Below, piece by piece: positions 59,401-64,000 of a stretch of DNA of 64,000 nt (position 1 is its first letter; each line of letters opens with the position of its first letter). The position numbers and the translations under genes were made by a program. Below the pieces are notes generated by a model. That model saw only the letters and a program-made list of their open reading frames with translations, did no database searches and was not told the origin of the DNA. Source of the stretch: Euzebya sp051004735. GTDB taxonomy: Bacteria; Actinomycetota; Nitriliruptoria; Euzebyales; Euzebyaceae. The stretch is taken from the NCBI GenBank assembly GCA_051004735.1, contig JBPCKA010000056.1, positions 1 to 64,000 of the forward strand. Reading direction: 5' to 3'.

Positions 59401-59917
59401 ATACCTGATGTATCCCAAGGTCTTCTTGGACTACATGGGACGCCGGCGTGATTTCGGCCCTGTGCGGGTATTGCCCACCCCGGTGTTCTTCTATGGGATG
59501 CAGCCAGGCCAGGCGGTGTCGGTGGAAATCGAGCGCGGCAAAACCCTGCACATTCTGCTGAGCGCGGTGGGTGAGACCAACGACGATGGTGACGCGCGGG
59601 TCTTTTTCGAGTTGAACGGCCAGCCGCGTTCGATCAGGGTGCCGGACCGGCGGGCGGCTGCGACCGTGGAACGGCGCCCAACCGCAGATCCTGATGATCC
59701 CAGCCATGTGGCTGCCCCGATGCCAGGCGTCATCGCCTCGGTCGTCATCACTGAGGGGCAGTCGGTGGCCGCCGGAGATCTGTTGCTGACGATTGAGGCG
59801 ATGAAGATGGAGACCGCCATTCACGCCCAGCGCGACGGCATTGTCTCCCGGATCCTCGCGCCCGCTGGCAGCCAGGTCAACGCCAAAGACCTGCTGGTGC
59901 AGATCGCCCCGGCCTGA
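56453..59917 (+). CDS. pyc: Pyruvate carboxylase
   Basis: This 1154-residue single-chain enzyme converts pyruvate and bicarbonate to oxaloacetate (anaplerosis). Biotin carboxylase domain (1-455): KILVANRSEIAIRVMRAATE, LMLKASWGGGGRGM, FFIEVNPRIQVEHTVTEEV. Carboxyltransferase domain (~535-810): TDTTMRDAHQSLLATRMRSY and metal-binding VHLHTHDTSGIAAATV. Biotinyl domain (~1085-1154): TIEAMKMETAIHAQRDG with the biotinylated lysine. Full length for the family. It stands alone. Confidence 0.97.
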   Translation: MPTFEKILVANRSEIAIRVMRAATELGKRTIAIYAEEDKLGLHRFKADEAYQVGGGAGATEKLGPVQAYLDIAEVIRVATMSGADAIHPGYGFLSENPALPEACVVAGITFIGPTAATMRLLGDKVSARNLAIEAGVPVVPATPALPEDPSAIAELAAEVGYPLMLKASWGGGGRGMRPIAGPEELQGKVLEGRREAEAAFGNGEVFLERLVQQARHVEVQILGDSQGGLVHLFERDCSIQRRHQKVIERAPAPYLDQEQRQRLCGLAVKLCRHAGYQNAGTVEFLMDIVTGDFFFIEVNPRIQVEHTVTEEVTGVDIVKAQIRIAEGATVDQAIGLRGQGQIALNGHAMQCRITTEDPLNSFIPDYGRITAYRGATGFGIRLDGGTAYSGAVITRFYDSLLEKLTAWAPTAEEVICRMERALREFRIRGVATNLAFLENLITHPGFVDSSYTTSFIDSHPELFAFTERRDRATKLLRYIAEIAVNGHPDTLDRPRPLLARVPRPPVAPQQVGTAGVRGLLNREGPQAVADWLLAQEQVLITDTTMRDAHQSLLATRMRSYDMLAVAESYARLLPELFSVECWGGATFDVAMRYLQENPWQRLRDLRAAMPNLMPQMLLRASNGVGYTNYPDNVVVAFVQQAADSGVDVFRVFDSLNWVTNMRVAMDAVLETGRICEGAICYTGDILDPSRAKYDLAYYVGLAKELQAAGVHILGLKDMAGLLKPAAARVLVKALKEEVGLPVHLHTHDTSGIAAATVLAAAEAGVDAVDCAIDSMSGLTSQPNLGSVVEALRNGARDTGLDPVAIRALSTYWETVRQQYAAFETPMRAGASEVYLHEMPGGQFTNLKAQARSLGLDERWDEIALTYAEVNQMFGDIVKVTPSSKVVGDLALAMVSAGLTRAQVEDPEVEVSFPDSVLDMMRGNLGQPPGGFPPALQAKVLKGEEPITTRPGASMDPVDLEATRDWLVEELDGYPVTNEDLCSYLMYPKVFLDYMGRRRDFGPVRVLPTPVFFYGMQPGQAVSVEIERGKTLHILLSAVGETNDDGDARVFFELNGQPRSIRVPDRRAAATVERRPTADPDDPSHVAAPMPGVIASVVITEGQSVAAGDLLLTIEAMKMETAIHAQRDGIVSRILAPAGSQVNAKDLLVQIAPA

Positions 59918-59949
59918 CCCGATGCACGTACACGCTCAGGCTTGCGCCA

Positions 59950-60210
59950 TCATTGTCCGTACCGGGTGACATCGGGTCCCAACAACTTCTCGAAGGCCGT
60001 CAGCACCTCACCCGTCTTCGCCTGCCGTCCGACCTGTTTCTTGGAGAAGATCAACTCACCGTCGACTTCGACGTCGAACACGCCCTTGGATCCCATCACC
60101 ACCCGCATTTCATCTATGACGTGCTGGTAGTTCGAGATCAGTTCACTGACCACGCGCACGGCGTGGGCCGAATAGTCTCAAGGGACACAGTAGGTGAGGG
60201 TGATGATCAC
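59950..60210 (-). CDS. SelW/Rdx-family protein, candidate selenoprotein (CxxU with in-frame TGA)
   Basis: The 86-codon frame starts with GTG at 60210 behind AAGGAGG with a 5-base spacer. It reads IITLTYCVP, then TGA at codon 11 (60180-60178), then DYSAHAVRVVSELISNYQHV and MGSKGVFDVEVDGELIFSKK. Rdx/SelW proteins have a CxxC or CxxU redox motif at this exact place, so TGA fits selenocysteine. A hairpin with bacterial SECIS-like geometry follows it. The rest of the protein keeps the family pattern and is undamaged. The alternative is a pseudogene or sequence error changing Cys (TGC/TGT) to TGA. No sel genes are in the window. Confidence 0.72.
60150..60180 (-). promoter_or_regulatory. Candidate bacterial SECIS hairpin after TGA
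   Basis: On the coding strand, TGA is followed by 11 bases, then CCACGC, a 5-base loop CGTGC and GCGTGG. The stem has 6 perfect pairs, the loop starts 17 nt after TGA, and the second loop base is G. These features agree with published bacterial SECIS rules (apical loop 16-37 nt from UGA, a G among the first two loop bases). GC-rich DNA forms hairpins easily, so this alone is not proof. Confidence 0.5.
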
Positions 60211-60827
60211 GTTCGCCTCCTTGGCTGGCTTCGCACTGTAGCCGGATCATGTCCAGGGCCCATCTGGCACCCCGGGCGCCCACTTTTCGCATCGGGGCAG
60301 TGATCGTCCCGCACGCGGCGAACTTGCTGGATATGTCCCACAAGCTGTCGACACGCTTCATTGCCGCCCTGTTGACCCTGTCACCGACATCGACCTGCCT
60401 GCACGCTTCTCCGAGGGGTTCATGGGCGCGCGGTTGTGCGGCATCGAACTCGGCGTAGTCGTCGGACAGTGCCCAACCGCTGAGTGGGAGGTCCAGTGCT
60501 GCGTCGACGTCCTGGAACACCAGCGCAGTTTCGGGTGGTGCACGTCTGACCGCGACAATCCGGGTGCGAGGTGGCGGTTCGATGTTGTGCCGGCCGGAGA
60601 GCCGACGCTTGCGACCCGACGTCATGACGCTCAAAATCGGGGGACTTGGCACCAGCGGGCCACAGGTCATAGATCTGACCGTGGCTAAAGGTGTCGAGAT
60701 CACCGATGACATGAAAGAGGCGGGACGACGTCACGCCGCCGGGTAGTGGACCCGGTCGGCCAGAGCATCGATGACAAACTGAAGGTCTCGGGCAACTGAT
60801 GGATCTCGTGAAAGATGTGAACGGAAA
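60211..60827. other. Region without an assignable gene
   Basis: A minus-strand frame is open from 60712 to the SelW-like gene and includes protein-like stretches (TALVFQDVDAALDLPLSGWA; LSDDYAEFDAAQPR), but I recognise no family, and it overlaps the ribosome site and start of the gene below. It may be a decayed gene. I support nothing else here. Confidence 0.35.
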
Positions 60828-60977
60828 ATGAGCGAACTGGACCGTAGCCGCGAGGAACACCGGGCACCGATATGTCCGGGATGCGGTGTCACCGCCCTGC
60901 CAATCGAGGCCGACGACCCCGATGCGGGATTCCTGTGTGAAAATCCCGGCTGCGAGATGTACACAGAAGTTGTCTGA
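60828..60977 (+). CDS. 49-residue zinc-ribbon protein
   Basis: The product MSELDRSREEHRAPICPGCG... has CPGC near residue 16 and LCENPGCEMYTEVV at the end. The four cysteines (C-x2-C and C-x4-C) can bind one zinc ion as in small ribbon proteins. It is short but has a sensible start with ACGGA upstream. It precedes a damaged antitoxin and PIN toxin. Function unknown. Confidence 0.55.
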   Translation: MSELDRSREEHRAPICPGCGVTALPIEADDPDAGFLCENPGCEMYTEVV

Positions 60978-60983
60978 TCCAAC

Positions 60984-61180
60984 TTGCTCCTGGACGAGCA
61001 TCGCGCAGCGGACGGGCAATCGCCGAACTCATTCGCGAGGCAGTCGATGCACGGTTTGGCGTCGACCATGACGCCCGCAAAGACGCATATGACGTCTTGC
61101 TTGCTGCTGAGCCGATGCCGGTTGGGGACTGGGCCAGCGAGAAGGCTGATCTGGTGGACTCCCTGTACGGGCAGGCATGA
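60984..61180 (+). pseudogene. VapB-type antitoxin, frame broken near its N-terminus
   Basis: The C-terminal frame (from 61001) reads RSGRAIAELIREAVDARFGV and WASEKADLVDSLYGQA, ending with TGA that overlaps the PIN toxin start (ATGATG). That is a ribbon-helix-helix antitoxin tail. The N-terminal part (LLLDEH, TTG at 60984) is in another frame, and the C-terminal frame has no start codon nearby. A frameshift near 61005-61015 is likely. The pair may thus lack a working antitoxin. Confidence 0.55.
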
Positions 61181-61611
61181 TGCAGTTCGGCCCTGCGCTG
61201 CTGGATACGGCCATCTTCATCTACGCCGTTGGCGGACACAGTCCCTACCGTGCAGCCTGCCGCCGGCTGCTGTCGCCTGACGTCCTGCCCGCATACAGCG
61301 GTCAGGCCAGCGTGCAAGCCATCCAGGAACTGTTACACCAGCGCACCAGACGGACTGGTGACAGACAGGAATCGGCTCAGGTGGCGGTGGCGGCATCGAA
61401 GTTGTGTCCTCTCCACGAGTTAACTGAGCGTGATCTACGGCTGAGCCTGGAACTCTTTGCCCAGCATGAGTCACTGACCGGTCGCGACGCCCTGCATGCC
61501 GCGACCGCGATTGTTCGGGACATCCCGGTCATCATCAGTCCCGACGGGGACTTTGACGGCATTGTGGGTCTGCAACGGGTCGACCCGCTCGAAGCGGCGG
61601 CGACGATCTGA
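61177..61611 (+). CDS. vapC: PIN-domain toxin, VapC type
   Basis: This 144-residue ribonuclease has PIN residues ALLDTAIFIYAVGGHSP, VQAIQELLHQRTRRTG, TGRDALHAATAIV and IISPDGDFDGIVG, all intact. ATG at 61177 overlaps the end of the antitoxin frame. If the antitoxin is really broken, a still-active toxin would be harmful, so either the toxin is silent, another antitoxin covers it, or the frame break is an error. Confidence 0.88.
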   Translation: MMQFGPALLDTAIFIYAVGGHSPYRAACRRLLSPDVLPAYSGQASVQAIQELLHQRTRRTGDRQESAQVAVAASKLCPLHELTERDLRLSLELFAQHESLTGRDALHAATAIVRDIPVIISPDGDFDGIVGLQRVDPLEAAATI

Positions 61612-61646
61612 CCTGGACCAGCAGACACCACGTACAGTTCACCGCC

Positions 61647-62426
61647 GTGCGTCCTCAAGAGACCCTCGTCCGTCGCTACCGCAGTCGCTGGTTGTCGGCC
61701 TCGGTTGGTCTCGCCATCGCCGTGACGGTGCTGTCCATGGTCGGCGTGCTGGCCCAGAATCCGGCGTTTCAGATCGAGTATCAACCATCGCTATTGGCCC
61801 CGTTCAACCCGATTGACGGCTACGACCCCTACGGCCGCAGTGACAGCATTCTGGTCGGTACCCGCAGTGAGATCTGCGTGGATTCGCTGCCGCCCGGCAC
61901 CGCGGCGTTCACGGCCTGGGCAACGCGATGGCCTGGTATCGGGCGGGCCGACACGTTGTCCTGCCGCCTGATCGCCCCACCCCCCGGTCACTCCAGCCGT
62001 GATATCCCCCCGGGGGATGAGACCTGGTATGACACCTGGTCAGCACACGCTCCCGGACGGGCTGTGGACCTATTCGTGGGAGGCCAGACAGCGGGGGACC
62101 AGCTGGTGGACTATCTCCTGGCCGGTCGCGATGGCGGTCCCCATGTGGTCGCGCGGCGTCTCGGAGTCCTGCAGATCATCTGGGATGGTGCCTGCTGGGA
62201 GGCACGCGAGGAACTGAGCCGACTGTCCATCCACTCGGTCGCAGACATGCGCTCGCAGTACCCCTGCCCCGCGGGAGCATCTCACCGCGACCATGTCCAC
62301 GTGACCCTCTCCTTTGAGGGGGCCTCAGCGCAGACCAGCGGATACCCCTTGCTGGGCCAGGCACCCCCGCAACAACTGCCTCCCGAATTCTTTGTCCCCG
62401 GCATCTCCCACTATGGTCGCCGGTAA
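61647..62426 (+). CDS. Secreted protein with ARB_07466-like C-terminal domain
   Basis: This 259-residue protein has an N-terminal membrane/signal segment (WLSASVGLAIAVTVLSMVGV). The C-terminal domain has GRAVDLFVGGQTAGDQLVDYLL, PHVVARRLGVLQIIWDGACW and SHRDHVHVTLSF, as in ARB_07466-like domains, which are related to VanY-type metallopeptidases. The HVHVT and AVD motifs supply possible zinc ligands. GTG at 61647 is used. Its TAA overlaps the ATG of the next gene, so both are one operon. Peptidase activity is inferred. Confidence 0.75.
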   Translation: MRPQETLVRRYRSRWLSASVGLAIAVTVLSMVGVLAQNPAFQIEYQPSLLAPFNPIDGYDPYGRSDSILVGTRSEICVDSLPPGTAAFTAWATRWPGIGRADTLSCRLIAPPPGHSSRDIPPGDETWYDTWSAHAPGRAVDLFVGGQTAGDQLVDYLLAGRDGGPHVVARRLGVLQIIWDGACWEAREELSRLSIHSVADMRSQYPCPAGASHRDHVHVTLSFEGASAQTSGYPLLGQAPPQQLPPEFFVPGISHYGRR

Positions 62427-63709
62427 TGGTGCGATTGCGATGTCTGCTGGTGGTCCTGGTCTGCCTGGCCACGGCCTGCGCCGGACCCCCCTCGGTGATG
62501 ACCGCGTTGCCTGAGGCGCAAGGCTGTCCGGTCCTTCCGCCGGACTCGATCTGGAACACCTCGATTGAGGACTTGCCGGTCCACCCGCGCTCAGTCGAGT
62601 GGGTCGCCTCAATCGGTAACGATGAGCCCGCGCACGCCGACTTCGGATCGGGCATCTTCGACGGTGGCCCTATCGGGATCCCCTACGTGGTCGTGCCGGG
62701 CGACCAGGAACGGGTGCCGATCAGCTTTGACTTCGATCAGGAGAGCGACCCAGGTCCCTATCCGATTCCCGCCAACGCCCCGATCGAGGGTGGGCCGGAT
62801 GCGGACGGCGACCGGCACATCCTGGTGGTCGACGCCGACGCCTGCGTCCTGTATGAGGTGTATCAGGCCTACCCCGACGGCAGTGGCGGATGGACGGCAG
62901 GGTCCGGAGCGATCTTTGACCTCAACTCAAATGAACTCCGCACTGACACCTGGACCTCGGCGGACGCAGCCGGTCTGCCGATCTTGCCCGGGCTGGTGCG
63001 CCCCGAGGAGGTTGCCGCTGGGCACATCGACCACGCTCTGCGTGTGACCGCGCCCCGTACCGACCGCTCCTATGTGTGGCCGGCACGGCACCAGGCAGGG
63101 GCCACGGACGATCCGACCCTCCCGCCGATGGGTGCCCGGTTGCGGCTGTCGTCCTCGATCAACCCGTCGGATTTCCCGGCGCAGGTTCAGCCGATCGTGG
63201 TGGCGCTGCAGACCTATGGGGCATTCCTGGCCGACAACGGGTCACCCTGGTTCATCTCTGGGGTGCCCGATGAGTCCTGGAACAACGATGACCTGCGGGC
63301 ACTGGCCGACATCACCGGCAGCGACTGGGAGGTGGTCGACAGCAGCGGACTGCAACTGGCCCCGGACTCCGGCGCGGCGCGTCAATCCCCTGGGCAGGCA
63401 ACCGATCCTCCGCTTCGCGAGGGCGGTCGCCTGAGTGGCCCCACGCGGATCGACACTGCGATCTCGATCTCGCGCGCGCAGTTCCCTGACGGGGCGCCAA
63501 CGGTGTACCTGGCCAGCGCGGATGTGTTCGTGGACGCGGTCGCCGGGGGAGTGCTGACCGACGGTCCCATCCTGCTGGTTCCCGCTTGCGGCAGCCTGCC
63601 TGACGCCGTGGCCCTGGAAATCACGCGCCTTGATCCCGGCCGTGTGCTGGCGCTGGGCGGCGAGGCTGCCATTTGTGAGTCGATGCTGGATCAGGCGCGG
63701 GCAGCCTGA
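62426..63709 (+). CDS. Lipoprotein with CWB2 repeats
   Basis: This 427-residue protein has a lipoprotein signal (RCLLVVLVCLATACAG). The N-terminal ~300 residues hold a secreted domain (CPVLPPDSIWNTSIEDLPVH; PARHQAGATDDPTLPPMGAR), whose pattern occurs in proteins of unknown function. A CWB2 unit follows near the C-terminus (SGPTRIDTAISISRAQFPDG; RVLALGGEAAICESML). Only one to one-and-a-half repeats are present, fewer than the usual three. ATG at 62426 overlaps the previous stop (TAATG). Confidence 0.8.
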   Translation: MVRLRCLLVVLVCLATACAGPPSVMTALPEAQGCPVLPPDSIWNTSIEDLPVHPRSVEWVASIGNDEPAHADFGSGIFDGGPIGIPYVVVPGDQERVPISFDFDQESDPGPYPIPANAPIEGGPDADGDRHILVVDADACVLYEVYQAYPDGSGGWTAGSGAIFDLNSNELRTDTWTSADAAGLPILPGLVRPEEVAAGHIDHALRVTAPRTDRSYVWPARHQAGATDDPTLPPMGARLRLSSSINPSDFPAQVQPIVVALQTYGAFLADNGSPWFISGVPDESWNNDDLRALADITGSDWEVVDSSGLQLAPDSGAARQSPGQATDPPLREGGRLSGPTRIDTAISISRAQFPDGAPTVYLASADVFVDAVAGGVLTDGPILLVPACGSLPDAVALEITRLDPGRVLALGGEAAICESMLDQARAA

Positions 63710-63845
63710 CCCTCATGGCGCGACTGCAGTTCGTACCGACTGGCCACACCAAGCTTGCGGTATGCGGAGGAGAGGTGGGTCTCCACGGTCCTGACCGACA
63801 GCGTGAGCGCGGCTGGCCGACGCCTCGGTGATGCCGAACGTCGTC
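63691..63845 (-). pseudogene. LuxR-type regulator C-terminal scrap
   Basis: One frame reads AALTLSVRTVETHLSSAYRK then LGVASRYEL, the recognition helix of LuxR/NarL regulators. The preceding helix (FGITEASAS) is in another frame, and the rest of the protein is absent. It is a truncated and frameshifted remnant, overlapping the end of the lipoprotein gene by 19 bases. Confidence 0.7.
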
Positions 63846-63897
63846 AGCGGTACCTCCGCGCTAGGCACCTAACAACCGCTGCTGGTACCTTGGTTCC

Positions 63898-64000
63898 ATG
63901 GTGCTGAGCATCAAGAGCGAGCGCGTCGACCGGCTGGCCCGAGAGTTGGCTGCCTTGACCGGCGAATCCATCACCGACGCGGTGGAAGCGTCGTTGGTCG
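63898..64000 (+). CDS. vapB: Psk/Rv0623-type VapB antitoxin, cut by window edge
   Basis: The first 34 residues (VLSIKSERVDRLARELAALT, then GESITDAVEASLV) match the N-terminus of Rv0623/PSK-type antitoxins. A PIN toxin is expected just beyond the window. ATG at 63898 is the chosen start; no clear ribosome site is seen. Confidence 0.8.
   Translation, partial: MVLSIKSERVDRLARELAALTGESITDAVEASLV

Noticed and set aside
60143..60712. 189-codon minus-strand frame upstream of the SelW-like gene
   Set aside because: It overlaps the ribosome site and start of the SelW-like frame and shows no family; kept only as an unresolved region.

Overview
The window is GC-rich, densely packed and rich in GTG/TTG starts. 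It comes from an actinobacterium. The evidence is a DUF222-HNH endonuclease, a MobF (TrwC-type) relaxase of the actinobacterial kind, a fatty-acid synthesis cluster with a PccB-like carboxyltransferase and an InhA-like enoyl reductase, cell-wall-binding type 2 (CWB2) repeat proteins, and the DUF4178/DUF2617/DUF4247/DUF350/aminopropyltransferase operon. CWB2 proteins together with dissociated FAS genes would fit a deep-branching class such as Nitriliruptoria/Euzebyales or Acidimicrobiia, but that placement is an inference.

Region 1 (1 to about 13,490) is accessory DNA. It starts with the N-terminal part of a relaxase (minus strand) and an excisionase. These are followed by a VapBC pair, a HIRAN-domain gene coupled to a small gene and a DUF5677 gene, a secreted lipoprotein, a frameshifted methyltransferase remnant and a broken MntA/HepT toxin-antitoxin pair. 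This part ends at 6921-6976 in what looks like the 3' half of tRNA-Glu(UUC). Two adjacent frameshifted genes (an FAD oxidoreductase and an unknown) follow. Then come an integrase C-terminal scrap, a zinc-finger-like protein, a DUF3037 + HipA-like kinase pair, and a second copy of the HIRAN gene plus small gene. A second tRNA-Glu-like 3' remnant lies at 13445-13489. The simplest reading is tandem integrative elements, now decaying, at a tRNA-Glu site.

Region 2 (13.5-41.3 kb) is mostly core. It holds pyrD, an M20 peptidase, a thioesterase and a fatty-acid synthesis operon (BCCP-like protein, FabH, ACP, FabF, carboxyltransferase, FabI). That operon sits behind a perfect 24-bp palindrome that overlaps a promoter. 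Next are a DUF222-HNH gene, aat, and a minus-strand block of DUF4870-like protein, metalloprotease, Baeyer-Villiger-type monooxygenase, amidohydrolase and prfC. HrpA, metA, a desaturase, a rarD pseudogene and a VIT1-type transporter follow.

Region 3 (41.4-60.2 kb) has a large secreted CWB2/LVIVD protein, a PQQ-type propeller, two tiny membrane peptides, a Na/Pi symporter with PhoU, and a gamma-family PLP transsulfuration enzyme. It continues with a MazF-type toxin-antitoxin pair, dodecin, the six-gene DUF4178-DUF2617-DUF4247-DUF4178-DUF350-aminopropyltransferase operon, a VapBC pair, and pyruvate carboxylase. At 59950-60210 is a SelW/Rdx-type gene whose CxxC motif reads Cys-Val-Pro-TGA. It has a strong ribosome site and a hairpin 17 nt after the TGA, so it is a candidate selenoprotein.

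Region 4 (60.2-64 kb) is again accessory. It contains a zinc-ribbon mini-protein, a damaged antitoxin plus PIN toxin, two secreted proteins (one with CWB2 repeats), a LuxR scrap and the start of a Psk/Rv0623-type antitoxin. Six toxin-antitoxin loci or parts of loci lie in these 64 kb.
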